This document shows, in pieces, positions 46,901 through 56,304 of a DNA stretch of 64,000 bases. The notes beneath the pieces were generated by a model. That model saw nothing but the letters and a program-made list of their open reading frames with translations, did not search any database and was not told the origin of the DNA. Each line of letters begins with the position of its first letter. Positions within the stretch are counted from its first letter, which is position 1. Source of the DNA: Companilactobacillus mindensis DSM 14500 (GTDB lineage Bacteria; Bacillota; Bacilli; Lactobacillales; Lactobacillaceae); assembly GCF_001434275.1 (NCBI RefSeq), contig NZ_AZEZ01000004.1:82476-146475 (forward strand). The letters run 5' to 3'. The translations under genes were made by a program, and so were the position numbers.

Positions 46901-47250
46901 CCAAAATAATTTTTGATAGTCTCAATTTGGATAGCATCTTTTTGGGACATAATGGCTGATGAAATTTTTATTAAGTTTTTATATCCTAAATTATTTTTAG
47001 CCAAAAGCAATAATGGATAAGTTTGTTCTAAATCGATAATTCCGGCGATTTCAATTGTTAGACCTATAATTGGCTTTATACCAACTTTTTTAGCATATTT
47101 ATAAAAGTCGATCGACCCGTATAAATTATTAATGTCGGTTAGAGCCATTGCCGAGTATCCTCGAGCTTTGCCGTAATCGACTAATTCGGTCAGTTTTGCG
47201 GGACTATGCAATAGACTGTAACTGCTCATTACTTGTAATTGTGCTTGCAA
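43930..47250 (-). CDS. dnaE: DNA polymerase III subunit alpha, DnaE
   Basis: This 1106-residue DnaE-type polymerase extends primers, usually beside PolC in Firmicutes. The catalytic Asp are in MPDIDLDLPDDRR and the partner in KIDFLGLKNLT-type context; GPGRGSAAGALVSYCLG is the palm motif. C-terminal helix-hairpin and OB (NVLGLIKNLRVIRTKKG) domains are present. The N-terminal PHP domain has lost metal ligands (VMSSYSLL instead of H-x-H; ALTDINNL instead of TDH), so it is probably not a nuclease. The TTG at 47250 has AAGGGGG upstream; the longer frame is not used. Confidence 0.95.
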   Translation of the reverse strand: MQAQLQVMSSYSLLHSPAKLTELVDYGKARGYSAMALTDINNLYGSIDFYKYAKKVGIKPIIGLTIEIAGIIDLEQTYPLLLLAKNNLGYKNLIKISSAIMSQKDAIQIETIKNYFGGLFVITPAEGSEILTTDVSQYVSKLKMLTENDSIYLGVGLYSGQIDNVRNIKQVAQTQNLPLVALSDVRYINEDDHLAYQVVNNLRTGQRFESLDQVVEKGDHYLREYQTFVDDFMAVDMTEAVKNSEKIADECNVEIEFKSTELPEFTTPEGLPSRDFLHQLATKGLKRRLNGNIPTNYQTRLDYELGVIDKMGFSDYFLIVWDVIKHAHEVGIKTGPGRGSAAGALVSYCLGITQVDPIQYDLLFERFLNPQRANMPDIDLDLPDDRRDEMVRYMHDKYGSDHMAQIITFGTLSAKMALRDISRTFSQTQFQISQWSNAIPKKLNISLQESLDESSALRNLVDNSRENQLIFKVAQRIEGIPRHYSTHAAGVILSKKPLTDIVAVQLEDDGINLTQQTKYNVESIGLLKIDFLGLKNLTILDKAIQMISKKYGREFIPERIPLNDPKTLELFQKGATDGVFQFESDGIKSVLRRLKPTSFDDIVATNALYRPGPMQNISTFIARKHGQEPVIYPDRSLEKILRPTYGILVYQEQVMQASSEMANFSLADADILRRAISKKNEQLIEENRQKFIEGAVNQGHDQASAEKVYQYIEKFGNYGFNKSHAVAYSMIAFWLAYMKVHFPDSFFACLLNANLNNESKVSTYIQDAKDAKVKVLNVDVNQSQYEFTDEKQAIRFGFLSIKGMRRDLAQNIIEDRQKSGEYDSALNFLKRIDSRFVKRDYLEPMILAGAFDSFNRNRKELLYDFRDLIESIQLAGSNLSLFDMLDPKKHQVDDFTLTERLNQEKEYLGVYVSGHPVEKYRNRLLDLRTVKISDLNQMRNETVNVLGLIKNLRVIRTKKGQRMCFMTIEDESGSISVTVFPKLFQRIEDMELDGKIFLFAGHGNIGQRGDLEFIADKLSDPKQYTVQLPSEKLYLKVAKGVDTPENLEQLYKIIESSRGKMPVIVYREKKHQALLLKSNRWIDFNSEVQGKLENFLGKKSVFLKKD

Positions 47251-47352
47251 TTTGTCGCCCCCTTTGTTTAAAATTATATCAAAATCAAGTGAAAGTTTAT
47301 TGGGTAAAATCCCCTTTTGTGCTAAACTACTTGAGAAAGTGAGATGGAAGAA

Positions 47353-47541
47353 ATGAGATATATTGCTGTAATTTTCTGGTCTATCATGCTGGGACAAGTT
47401 GCCGGATTTATCGGTGGTGCTTTGAACCAACAAAAGTTTAACTCAACCTATTCTATTATCATTAGTATAGTATTCGCTGTTATTTTCAGCGTAATTCCAT
47501 TGATTCTAGATAGCTCGGTCAAAGATACAAAGACTGAAAAG

Positions 47542-47550
<9 letters not shown>
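47353..47550 (+). CDS. DUF2929 family small membrane protein
   Basis: This 65-residue protein starts MRYIAVIFWSIMLGQVAGFIGG and has two membrane segments. It fits the DUF2929 family, whose function is unknown and which is often divergent from dnaE in lactobacilli, as here. GGAAG lies close before the ATG. A terminator overlaps its stop codon. Confidence 0.8.
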
Positions 47551-47937
<387 letters not shown>

Positions 47938-47956
47938 ACAGAAACATCAAATCAAA

Positions 47957-48004
47957 AAAGTCCCAGTGATCGACCATCTTTAATGGTTATCACTGGGATC
48001 TTTT
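47957..48004. terminator. bidirectional terminator
   Basis: GTCCCAGTGAT and ATCACTGGGAT pair, with an inner ACCAT/ATGGT stem. A and U runs flank it. It separates the VOC gene from the convergent lipoprotein gene. Confidence 0.85.
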
Positions 48005-48038
48005 ATTGCTCAAAGATCAGGCTCTACTTTGCCTGCTC

Positions 48039-48773
48039 CTAATATTTCGTAATGTACAAATAAAACTCGTTAGTCGTCAAATTGATATTGTAGTTTATAC
48101 CATTTGAAGTAATTTGGCTCATAGATGTCTTCGTTGAATTCTTGCTAGCATTTTTAGTCTGCTTACCGAAATCCTTTAGAACTTTTTTACCATCAGCACC
48201 AAGTAATTTAGAAGTGATCATCAAGTCGGTCGCGAAGTTCTTTTGTCCCTGCTTTGATTTCAGATCCTTATAAGAAAACTTAGTTGCGATACCCATAAGT
48301 TGGTTGTCTTGCACGTTGTAATACCACTCCGTTTTATCAGCCTTCTTGTGAGTAAACATTCCATCCTTAGCAATCAATTTCAATTGATCCGTTGGTTGGC
48401 CCATTGACAACAAAGTATAGTTATAGGCTTGAGCAAAAGTTAAATAACTTTGTAAAGCCTTAGCTTTTTTAACCTTTACCAACTTCGTCTCTACTTTATC
48501 GCCATTTTCAGCCTTGATACGAACGTTTTGGTCTTTTGTGGAAACCGGTACAGAAATACTGAAATGTCCTTCATCGATAGCTACATTGCTAGTCTTGCCA
48601 TTGACTGTATAAGTCAATTTCTTATAGTTAGCAGCTTTACCTTTGACGACCGCAACTAGCCCATCGGCTTGATATTCTTTCTTGGTCGTGGACAAGCTCA
48701 TCTTGGAACATCCCGTTAGTACTAAAAAGAATAGTGGAATAACCATCAATACCAAGTATTTTAGTTTCTTCAT
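48039..48773 (-). CDS. lipoprotein of unknown function
   Basis: This 244-residue protein has a lipoprotein signal with lipobox FLVLTGCSK (Cys at about 22), so it is anchored on the outer membrane face. The mature part starts with a strand-rich domain (KLTYTVNGKTSNVAIDEGHFSI), which may be Ig-like, followed by a mixed domain (WYYNVQDNQLMGIATKFSYKDL). No known family is recognised. It is a single-gene unit. Confidence 0.85.
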   Translation of the reverse strand: MKKLKYLVLMVIPLFFLVLTGCSKMSLSTTKKEYQADGLVAVVKGKAANYKKLTYTVNGKTSNVAIDEGHFSISVPVSTKDQNVRIKAENGDKVETKLVKVKKAKALQSYLTFAQAYNYTLLSMGQPTDQLKLIAKDGMFTHKKADKTEWYYNVQDNQLMGIATKFSYKDLKSKQGQKNFATDLMITSKLLGADGKKVLKDFGKQTKNASKNSTKTSMSQITSNGINYNINLTTNEFYLYITKY

Positions 48774-48805
48774 AGTTGTTTCCCCATCTAGTTCAAATAT
48801 TAAAA

Positions 48806-48831
48806 AAAAGCCAAGATAAACTTGACTTTTT
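48806..48831 (-). terminator. intrinsic terminator after rpmF
   Basis: AAAGTCAAG pairs with CTTGGCTTT around TTTAT (one G-U pair), followed by a U run on the minus strand. Confidence 0.8.
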
Positions 48832-48833
48832 CA

Positions 48834-49016
48834 TTAAGCTTCTTTGCTATCGTCGATAACTTTTTCACCCTTGTACATACCTGATGGTGATACGTGGTGA
48901 CTCAAACGATATTCACCAGTAGCAACGTCGAATTGCATGCTAGGTGTAGCTAATTTAATGTGTGCGCGTCTTTGACGCTTTCTTTGTTTTGATGATTTTC
49001 TCTTTGGAACTGCCAT
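48834..49016 (-). CDS. rpmF: 50S ribosomal protein L32, zinc-independent type
   Basis: This 60-residue protein begins [19 protein letters not shown], the L32 signature. The four Cys of the zinc ribbon in Bacillus L32 are absent; the second half reads [14 protein letters not shown]. Cys-free L32 is known in lactobacilli, so this is not damage. AAGGAG precedes the ATG. Confidence 0.97.
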   Translation of the reverse strand: MAVPKRKSSKQRKRQRRAHIKLATPSMQFDVATGEYRLSHHVSPSGMYKGEKVIDDSKEA

Positions 49017-49104
49017 ATTTAAAAACTCCTTTATTTATATTAACTTAATCAAATCTAACGTTTAATATAATACTATCATAAAAACGTTTGGGCAAGCAAA
49101 TTTA

Positions 49105-49419
49105 CTATTTTGTTTGCCTTTTTGCATTATTTTCCTTTAATGCATCGGCGATTTGGTTGTCATTGGAGACTTTGACATTGGAAATTTGTTTTTTAGCATG
49201 ACGATTTAACGTGTCAGGCTTTTTCTTTCCAGTGCTAGCCAAGAGCATCGTAATGACTGCCCCTAACAATAATGTCACAATTATCAAAATAATCAATGGC
49301 AACTTAACACGCGTGAATCCAAAACTAACAGTAACCGGATTGACATTTAGCACCGCAAAGATCACCACAACCAATGCAATGATCAATCCAATAACGAATC
49401 TTGACTGTTTACCGTTCAT
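49105..49419 (-). CDS. LapA-domain membrane protein (DUF1049)
   Basis: This 104-residue protein has two membrane segments (about 8-27 and 41-62) separated by VNPVTVSFGFTRVKLPL, the DUF1049/LapA core, and a basic cytoplasmic tail. The role in Gram-positives is unknown. GGGGAGG precedes the ATG. It is the last gene of the obg-oatA-rnz-SDR run. Confidence 0.88.
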   Translation of the reverse strand: MNGKQSRFVIGLIIALVVVIFAVLNVNPVTVSFGFTRVKLPLIILIIVTLLLGAVITMLLASTGKKKPDTLNRHAKKQISNVKVSNDNQIADALKENNAKRQTK

Positions 49420-49431
49420 ATGAATCCTCCC

Positions 49432-50229
49432 CTACTTACGATTGCCTAGTGTTGAAGCAAAATAATCCCCCAGAGTTGGTGCTAACTTATAAAGTATTGC
49501 TGCCAATTCCATGTAACGTGGACGATTGATCTCACGTTTGTTCTTACCAAAAGTATTGACGATCTCCCAGGCTAATTTGTCGGGGTCCAAAGCCAAATTC
49601 TTAACAGAATCGAGATAATTGCCACTGTGATCCGCAACCGTAAAGAAATTCGTCTTCACAGGGCCTGGATTGATAGTCGTTACGTAGACACCAAAAGGCT
49701 TCAATTCGAGTCTGAGACCGTCTGAAAATGCGATCACAGCCGCTTTGGTTGCTGCATAGGCAGCTGATTTTGGCGTAGTGATCTTGCCAGCCATTGAACC
49801 AACATTGAAAATGTGTCCTCGACCGTTGTCGATCATCTTCTCAGCTACCAAACGTGTCATCAGCATCAAGCCTAAGACATTGACTCGAAACATCTTTTCG
49901 ATCTTGTCGAAGTCAGTTTCCAAATAGTTTGAAAAGTCGCCAAATCCGGCCGCATTGACTAAAACATCAATATCATCGTTGATCTCATGAGCTTTTTTTA
50001 CGCCTTCAGCAATTTGATCAGGGTCACTCATATCAATAATCAAATACTCATGACGAGCCGATTCAGCCCCAACACGAATACATTCATTTTTGACTTGAAG
50101 CAATTTCTCTTCATTACGAGCTACCAAAATCAAATTTGCGCCACACTTAGCAGCATTGATGGCTACATCTTTACCAATTCCTGAAGATGCACCCGTTACG
50201 ATAACTGTCTGATTCAATAAATTAGTCAT
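49432..50229 (-). CDS. short-chain dehydrogenase/reductase
   Basis: This 265-residue classical SDR has the Gly-rich VTGASSGIGKDVA, NAAGFGDF, the catalytic Ser in NVGSMAGK and Tyr/Lys in YAATKAAV, and PGPVKTNF after it. The substrate is unknown. It follows rnz by 14 bp, the usual lactobacillar order. Confidence 0.93.
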   Translation of the reverse strand: MTNLLNQTVIVTGASSGIGKDVAINAAKCGANLILVARNEEKLLQVKNECIRVGAESARHEYLIIDMSDPDQIAEGVKKAHEINDDIDVLVNAAGFGDFSNYLETDFDKIEKMFRVNVLGLMLMTRLVAEKMIDNGRGHIFNVGSMAGKITTPKSAAYAATKAAVIAFSDGLRLELKPFGVYVTTINPGPVKTNFFTVADHSGNYLDSVKNLALDPDKLAWEIVNTFGKNKREINRPRYMELAAILYKLAPTLGDYFASTLGNRK

Positions 50230-50243
50230 TTTCGTCCTCTTTT

Positions 50244-51170
50244 CTATTTAAAGGGTACCTCGTACAAGTCAAAATCGCTTGCTACTTTGGTATTCTTAAA
50301 AACTTTTCGAGCTTCTTTTTGTAAGATCAATGCTCCACGACCAGTGTATCTAGCCGAGATATGCGTCAAGATCAAGCCTTTAGCATGACATCTCTTCGCC
50401 ACTTCAGCTGCTTGCGTTGCTGTGGAGTGGAAGTAATTATAGGCCAACTTCTTTTCATCATTTGAGAACGTCGATTCGTGAACGATAACGTCCGCATTTT
50501 CTGAAAGTTTGTCGATCTCTGGCGTATAACGAGTATCCGAGATGATAGTTACGATCTTGCTTGGTTTGTCAGGACCGATGAAGTCCTTACCGTTCAATAC
50601 CGTGCCATCTTCCAAAGTTACCGTCTGGCCAGCTTTTAATTGACCAAAAATCGGCCCATTAGGAATATTATATTCCTTTAATTTATCGACTAAAAGTTCA
50701 CCAACTCGAGGCTTCTCAACTACTCGATAGCCAAAACAAGTTACTCGATGCTTCAATTTTCCAGCAAAGACACTGAATGTCTTGTCATTAAAAATTTCCC
50801 CATCATTTTTTAGCTCGATATATTTGATCTTGTAGCCTAACTTGCTGCCAGTAACCTTCAAAGACGTTTCAACGTATTCTTTGATTCCAACTGGACCGTA
50901 GATCTCTAGTGGCGAGTCGCCACCTTGATTAGCACGACTAGCTAACAACCCCGGTAATCCAAAGATATGGTCCCCATGCAAATGAGTAATGAATATCTTC
51001 GTGATCTTTCTTGGTTTGATAGCTGTTCTTAAAATTTGATGCTGTGTAGCTTCGCCGACGTCAAAGAGCCATACTTCATTTCGTTCGTCCAGCATCTTCA
51101 ATGCGGTACTCGAAACGTTACGACCCTTCGATGGAACTCCGGCACCTGTTCCTAAAAATTCTAATTCCAT
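50244..51170 (-). CDS. rnz: ribonuclease Z
   Basis: This 308-residue metallo-beta-lactamase-fold endonuclease trims tRNA 3' ends. The zinc motif is [15 protein letters not shown], with further ligands in [13 protein letters not shown] and [10 protein letters not shown]. The N-terminal [17 protein letters not shown] is diagnostic. It lies between oatA and the SDR gene. Confidence 0.97.
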   Translation of the reverse strand: MELEFLGTGAGVPSKGRNVSSTALKMLDERNEVWLFDVGEATQHQILRTAIKPRKITKIFITHLHGDHIFGLPGLLASRANQGGDSPLEIYGPVGIKEYVETSLKVTGSKLGYKIKYIELKNDGEIFNDKTFSVFAGKLKHRVTCFGYRVVEKPRVGELLVDKLKEYNIPNGPIFGQLKAGQTVTLEDGTVLNGKDFIGPDKPSKIVTIISDTRYTPEIDKLSENADVIVHESTFSNDEKKLAYNYFHSTATQAAEVAKRCHAKGLILTHISARYTGRGALILQKEARKVFKNTKVASDFDLYEVPFK

Positions 51171-51184
51171 AAAAAAGTCCTATT

Positions 51185-53110
51185 CTATTTTTTGTCTAAT
51201 GATTTCAAAATTTCTTTGGCGACAAATGAAGTATAGTACATTGATCCATCTGGATTTGGATGTACATCATCATCATAGAACCAATCAGTGTGACCTTGAG
51301 AATAAGCATTCCAATCGATCACTGTCAAGTTCTTATACTTCTTCGTTGCTTCATCCAAGACACCATTAACTGTCTTTTCCCATGGTCTCGTTGGCACATG
51401 TACGTTGATCCAGTAAACGTGACGTTTAGGACCGACAAGTGTCATGATCTGACCAACTTGTTGCATGTTGAATGGTCCGTTAGTACCTAGACCAATCATT
51501 ACATTTGGTGCTAGAACGCCTTGATCCTTGTAGTTTTGTAAGAGATCAACACTGGCACCCATCTGACGACTGACTGCCGCATCAATAATAACTTTCTTAT
51601 CATCGAACAACTTCAAGAAGTTATCCGAACCATCAGCCATAACTGAATCTCCGACCGCTGTCAAAGGTACATCCTTTAGACGTTGCAAGTCGATCTGTGA
51701 AAGACCGTACTTTTCAAATTCAGTATTGATTGGGTGTGACTTAGCCGCCTTCTTATAACGGGCATAGTCAGCTCCAGTCATTTTACCAGTAGCGTTCTTT
51801 TGGGACTTGGATTTCTTCAAATTCTCGATTGCTTTTTGTTTCTTAGCCTTGTTAGCTTTTTCGTTCTTCGTGATCTTGTTAGCTAGTTGACTGTGGTTGA
51901 CATTAGGCTTTGGTGCACTAACAGCCTTAACAACACCGTAGGAACCAGTTAGACAGATCACTGCAATGACTAATGCTAAGACACGAGAAACAGCACTGGA
52001 TGACTTGAAGAAGTTCTTAACATCGCTCCATTTAGCATGAGCCAATGGTTGTTCCACGAATCTAAATGAAAATTCAGTGACTAAGACGATCAAAATAACT
52101 TCGATCACGGGATAAAGGATCGGGTGATCAGCTACGTTCTTGAATCTTGATTCAAAAAAGATCATCACTGGGAATTGGTAAAGGTAGAGACCGTAACTTC
52201 TAGTCCCTACATAGTGAAATACTCGATTGGACAAAATGCCATTCCAGAATGAATCTGGATGAGCTACGACCGCGATAAAAATACATGTCGTAACTGAGAA
52301 GATGAACATTCCGCCACGATACAAGAATGGATCTGAATCTTTGATAGTAAAGATCATCAAAAGCATCAACGCAAATGACAACAAACCTACTAAATTCAGT
52401 TTCAACTTATCGTTATTCTTGAGTCCACTCTTTAATTTTTCAGCTGGCCAGATCAAAGCTAGTCCACAACCCAAAAGAATTGAGAACAATCTAGTATCAG
52501 TACCGTAATAGATCCGACTAGGATCAACACCCGGCTTGAACAAGATAGCCATCCAAATAGCTGAAATGATCGATACGACCATTGAAAAACCGAAGATACG
52601 GCTCTTTTTAACATTGAACTTGGCAAAAAGAATCAAAAGAATGGGCCAAATAATATAAAATTGGCCTTCAATTGATAACGTCCACAAGTGAGTAAATGGC
52701 GATTCATTATTGGCAAACCTTTCAAAATAAGATTGGCCATTGAATATTTGCCACCAGTTATAGACGTTCAAAACATTAGTTACGAAAATTTGGTCCAAAT
52801 GATACAACAAACCCTTTAAAAACAACACGATATATGCCCCTGATGCCAAGAGTACAAACAGCATCCCTGGGTATAATCGCTTAATTCTTCTGATATAAAA
52901 ATTACTTAACGAGAACGAACCACCATAATCCACAGTATTAAAGAAATGGTCTGTGATTAAGTATCCCGATATTAGGAAGAAAATTGGTACCCCTAAATAT
53001 CCGCCGGAAAAAACATTGGGATTCAAGTGATACATAATAACACCTATAACCCCTAAAGTACGTAGTCCATCAAATCCAGTAATAAATCTTCTTTTCGGTG
53101 ATTTATTCAT
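51185..53110 (-). CDS. OatA-type peptidoglycan O-acetyltransferase
   Basis: This 641-residue protein has an acyltransferase-3 membrane domain of about ten segments (FDGLRTLGVIGVIMYHLNP with the catalytic-type His, YIRRIKRLYPG) and an extracellular SGNH domain. The latter has AVGDSVMADG (Ser) and DDDVHPNPDGSMYY (Asp-His). A Lys-rich linker joins them. Such proteins acetylate cell-wall muramic acid and raise lysozyme resistance. The exact acceptor is inferred. It follows obg. Confidence 0.88.
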   Translation of the reverse strand: MNKSPKRRFITGFDGLRTLGVIGVIMYHLNPNVFSGGYLGVPIFFLISGYLITDHFFNTVDYGGSFSLSNFYIRRIKRLYPGMLFVLLASGAYIVLFLKGLLYHLDQIFVTNVLNVYNWWQIFNGQSYFERFANNESPFTHLWTLSIEGQFYIIWPILLILFAKFNVKKSRIFGFSMVVSIISAIWMAILFKPGVDPSRIYYGTDTRLFSILLGCGLALIWPAEKLKSGLKNNDKLKLNLVGLLSFALMLLMIFTIKDSDPFLYRGGMFIFSVTTCIFIAVVAHPDSFWNGILSNRVFHYVGTRSYGLYLYQFPVMIFFESRFKNVADHPILYPVIEVILIVLVTEFSFRFVEQPLAHAKWSDVKNFFKSSSAVSRVLALVIAVICLTGSYGVVKAVSAPKPNVNHSQLANKITKNEKANKAKKQKAIENLKKSKSQKNATGKMTGADYARYKKAAKSHPINTEFEKYGLSQIDLQRLKDVPLTAVGDSVMADGSDNFLKLFDDKKVIIDAAVSRQMGASVDLLQNYKDQGVLAPNVMIGLGTNGPFNMQQVGQIMTLVGPKRHVYWINVHVPTRPWEKTVNGVLDEATKKYKNLTVIDWNAYSQGHTDWFYDDDVHPNPDGSMYYTSFVAKEILKSLDKK

Positions 53111-53125
53111 TATCCTTACATGCTC

Positions 53126-54406
53126 CTAAATAAATTCAAAAGTGAAATCGAGAATTGTCACTGAATCCCCAGACTCAGCACCTGCATCGATCAATGCATC
53201 TTCAATACCCATCGACTTTAGTTGTCTTGCAAAACGCATAATACCATCTTGGTGATCCAAATTAGTTCTTTGAAGAAGCATTTCAACCTTGGAACCATGA
53301 ACGATAAAGCTGTGTTCGTATTCAGGATCTTTTTCGATCGTGAAGGCTTTTTCTTCTGGTTTGTAGTTGTATTCTTTAGTTTCTTCAGATTGAACGTCGA
53401 AGTGAATTGGTTCTGCCTTAGACAATACTTCACTGGTATGATTCATCAAAGTCTTGACACCAGCGTGTGTAACACTTGAAATTGGGAAAATATCAACATC
53501 AGCTGGTAACTTTTCCTTGAATTCAGCCAAGCGTTCCTCTGATCCTTCAATATCAAGCTTAGTTGGCACGATGATCTCTGGACGACTCAAGATATTCTCA
53601 TCATAATTACCCAATTCTTGACGAATTGCTTGGTAATCTTCATAAGGATCTCGACCGTTATTAGGATCCATGTCGACCAAGTGCAAAATAACTCGGGTTC
53701 TTTCAACGTGGCGCAAGAATTGAATTCCCAAGCCAACCCCGTTGGAAGCTCCTTCGATCAAACCAGGTAAATCGGCAATAACAAAGTCACGGCCATCATC
53801 TAAACGAACCATACCTAAATTAGGTGACAAAGTTGTAAAGTGATATGCCGCAATCTTAGGACGTGCCGAAGTTGCAACTGACAATAAGGTAGATTTACCC
53901 ACAGATGGGAATCCAACAAGACCAACGTCAGCAATCAACTTCAATTCAAGCTTGATGTGTCTTTCAATAGAAGGTTCACCATTTTCAGCCACTTCAGGAG
54001 CTTGGTTCTTTGAGTTGGCAAAGTGAATGTTTCCACGACCACCTTGACCACCCTTAGCAACTACTAATTCTTGACCGTTGTTAACTAAGTCACCAATCAA
54101 ATGACCAGTATCTTCATCATATACTGAAGTACCAGTTGGCACTTTGATATAAACAGGATTGGCTTTGTGACCGTACATCCCTTTGATTTGACCATTTTGA
54201 CCGGCCTCAGCTTTAAAAATTCTCTTGTATCTAAAGTCCATTAAAGTATTCATACCTTCATTAGCCTTTAAGATGATGTCGCCTCCACGACCACCATCAC
54301 CGCCGGAAGGTCCACCAAGTGGAACATATTTTTCGTGACGGAAGGCTACTGCGCCGTCGCCACCCTTTCCGGATCTAACGGTGATTTTAACGTTATCTAC
54401 AAACAT
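53126..54406 (-). CDS. obg: GTPase Obg (CgtA)
   Basis: This 426-residue GTPase has the Gly-rich Obg fold at the start ([18 protein letters not shown]), a GTPase domain with [11 protein letters not shown] and [10 protein letters not shown], and a C-terminal OCT domain. It acts in 50S assembly and stress signalling. The ATG at 54406 has AAAGGGGG upstream; an upstream in-frame start is not used. Divergent from fruR. Confidence 0.96.
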   Translation of the reverse strand: MFVDNVKITVRSGKGGDGAVAFRHEKYVPLGGPSGGDGGRGGDIILKANEGMNTLMDFRYKRIFKAEAGQNGQIKGMYGHKANPVYIKVPTGTSVYDEDTGHLIGDLVNNGQELVVAKGGQGGRGNIHFANSKNQAPEVAENGEPSIERHIKLELKLIADVGLVGFPSVGKSTLLSVATSARPKIAAYHFTTLSPNLGMVRLDDGRDFVIADLPGLIEGASNGVGLGIQFLRHVERTRVILHLVDMDPNNGRDPYEDYQAIRQELGNYDENILSRPEIIVPTKLDIEGSEERLAEFKEKLPADVDIFPISSVTHAGVKTLMNHTSEVLSKAEPIHFDVQSEETKEYNYKPEEKAFTIEKDPEYEHSFIVHGSKVEMLLQRTNLDHQDGIMRFARQLKSMGIEDALIDAGAESGDSVTILDFTFEFI

Positions 54407-54539
54407 TAAAATCCCCCTTTCTAAACTATAATTATCATTTCTAAATTTTAGCACAAAAACAGACTTCATAATACTTTGAACTCATATATATTGTCCAGTA
54501 ATTTATTAGAAGAAAATTATTCTTTGACGTTTTTTGAAA

Positions 54540-54586
54540 GATTTTGAGTTTTTATGATTGATTTTGACCAAAATTGGATGTATTAT
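54540..54586 (+). promoter_or_regulatory. fruR promoter with candidate FruR operators
   Basis: TTGATT (54558), 17 bases, TATTAT (54581). Two GATTTTGA direct repeats start at 54540 and 54560, 20 bp apart, and the second overlaps the -35. This fits autoregulation by a DeoR-type FruR (inference). Confidence 0.55.
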
Positions 54587-54607
54587 ATTGCTTGTGAGGT
54601 GATGTAA

Positions 54608-55360
54608 GTGCTTACTGAAGAAAGACAACAAATTATTTTAGAGCAATTAAAAATACACAATATTGTCAAACTCCATGACTTAATTCCATTAACTGGTGCT
54701 TCCGAATCAACCTTGCGTCGTGATTTACAAGACTTAGAAAATTGTCATAAGTTATTGAGAATTCACGGTGGTGCTCAAAACGTTATCTCGTTGCATGAAG
54801 AACCGGCTCTTTCCCAAAAGGCTGCTGTTCACATCAATGAGAAGAAGATGATCGGTCAAACAGCCGCAAACCTAGTTCAAAACCACGAAGTTATCTTTTT
54901 GGACTCAGGAACTACTATTCAATTTATGATTCCTTATTTAATAGAACATACGGATCTGTTAGTCATTACCAATGGTGTCGATAACGCTTCGATGTTGGCC
55001 GACTACAACGTGAACACCTTTCTTCCTGGGGGGAAGCTAAAGTCATCTACTAAAGCTTTGGTTGGTTCAAACATCATCCAAACTTTGGAAAATTACCACT
55101 TTGATAGAGCATTTCTAGGTACCAATGGCTTTTCGATCGAGGCCGGCTACACAACACCTGATTCCGAAGAAGCTGCCATCAAACGTCTAGCAATCGCTCA
55201 ATCGAATCAAGCTTATGTCTTATCTGATAGTTCAAAGTTTTCGCAAGTCAGTTTTAGTCGTTTTGCTACTTTGGATGAAGTCCCATTAATAACTGATCGA
55301 CTATCTGAGAAAGAATCAAGCATTTTAAGTAAATATACCAAAATAACGGAGGCAATTTAG
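54608..55360 (+). CDS. fruR: DeoR-family fructose operon repressor FruR
   Basis: This 250-residue regulator has a DeoR helix-turn-helix (LTGASESTLRRDLQDLE) and a sugar-phosphate sensor domain (FLDSGTTIQFMIPYL, VLSDSSKFSQVSFSRF). DeoR-type FruR responds to fructose-1-phosphate. The start is GTG at 54608 with GAGGTG upstream. It is the first gene of fruRKA; fruK starts on the next base. Confidence 0.94.
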   Translation: MLTEERQQIILEQLKIHNIVKLHDLIPLTGASESTLRRDLQDLENCHKLLRIHGGAQNVISLHEEPALSQKAAVHINEKKMIGQTAANLVQNHEVIFLDSGTTIQFMIPYLIEHTDLLVITNGVDNASMLADYNVNTFLPGGKLKSSTKALVGSNIIQTLENYHFDRAFLGTNGFSIEAGYTTPDSEEAAIKRLAIAQSNQAYVLSDSSKFSQVSFSRFATLDEVPLITDRLSEKESSILSKYTKITEAI

Positions 55361-56281
55361 TTGATTTATACAATTACAGTCAACCCTTCAATTGATTATG
55401 TTTTGCAATTGGATGAATTAAATACCGGCGAGGTCAATCGCACTTCTAGCGATGTAAAACTTCCCGGTGGTAAAGGTATCAACGTTTCAAGAATTTTAAA
55501 GGAACTAAACCTCGACTCGACCGCTTTAGGATTTGTCGGTGGTGCCACAGGTTCAATGTTCAAAGAACTTCTTGCCCAACACGATTTAAAAACAGCCTTT
55601 ACAACAGTCAAGGAAGATACGCGTATCAATGTTAAGATCAATGCTGTTGAACAAAATGAGGAAACTGAGATCAACGGCGTTGGCCCCGCTATCAGTGCTG
55701 ATGAACGTCAAAGCTTCATGGATGGTCTCAAAAATATCGGTGACGGCGATATCGTTATCATGGCTGGAAGCCTTTGCAAAAATCTAGACCAAACATTTTA
55801 TTTAGATATTGCTAAGACGATTCAAAAGCAAGGTGCTGAGTTCGTGATCGACACTACTGGTCAAGCATTGCTCGATACTTTGCCACTTCACCCACTAGTC
55901 GTTAAACCAAACCACCACGAGTTAGCTGACTTGTTCCACGTTACTTTCAAAAACGAACAAGATATTATCGACCACGCCAGAAAGCTTTTGGACAAAGGTG
56001 CTAAACACGTCTTAGTCTCAATGGCTGGCGACGGTGCCCTACTCGTTACTAAGGACAAAGCTTACAAAGCCAACGCTCCTAAGGGTACGGTCATCAACTC
56101 AGTTGGTGCTGGTGATTCAATGATCGCTGGTTTTGCCGGTACTTTCATGGAAATTAAAGATCCAATCGAAAGTTTCCATATCGGTGCTGCCTGTGGATCT
56201 GCTACTGCCTTCAGTCAAGATATCGCTGTTAAAGCAAAGATCGACGAAGTTTATAAAAATATTTCTATCACGGAACTTTAA
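55361..56281 (+). CDS. fruK: 1-phosphofructokinase
   Basis: This 306-residue PfkB kinase converts fructose-1-phosphate to fructose-1,6-bisphosphate. TVNPSIDYVLQLDEL and the GGKGINVSRIL substrate loop are at the start; the catalytic NSVGAGDSMIAGFAG is at the end. The start is TTG at 55361 with GGAGG eight bases before it. It lies between fruR and fruA. Confidence 0.96.
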   Translation: MIYTITVNPSIDYVLQLDELNTGEVNRTSSDVKLPGGKGINVSRILKELNLDSTALGFVGGATGSMFKELLAQHDLKTAFTTVKEDTRINVKINAVEQNEETEINGVGPAISADERQSFMDGLKNIGDGDIVIMAGSLCKNLDQTFYLDIAKTIQKQGAEFVIDTTGQALLDTLPLHPLVVKPNHHELADLFHVTFKNEQDIIDHARKLLDKGAKHVLVSMAGDGALLVTKDKAYKANAPKGTVINSVGAGDSMIAGFAGTFMEIKDPIESFHIGAACGSATAFSQDIAVKAKIDEVYKNISITEL

Positions 56282-56304
56282 TAATTTGAGGGGGGACCTT
56301 TAAC

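Noticed and set aside
47251..47433. 61-codon N-terminal extension of dnaE
   Set aside because: No family similarity, and it runs through the promoter side of the divergent DUF2929 gene; AAGGGGG is spaced for the TTG at 47250.
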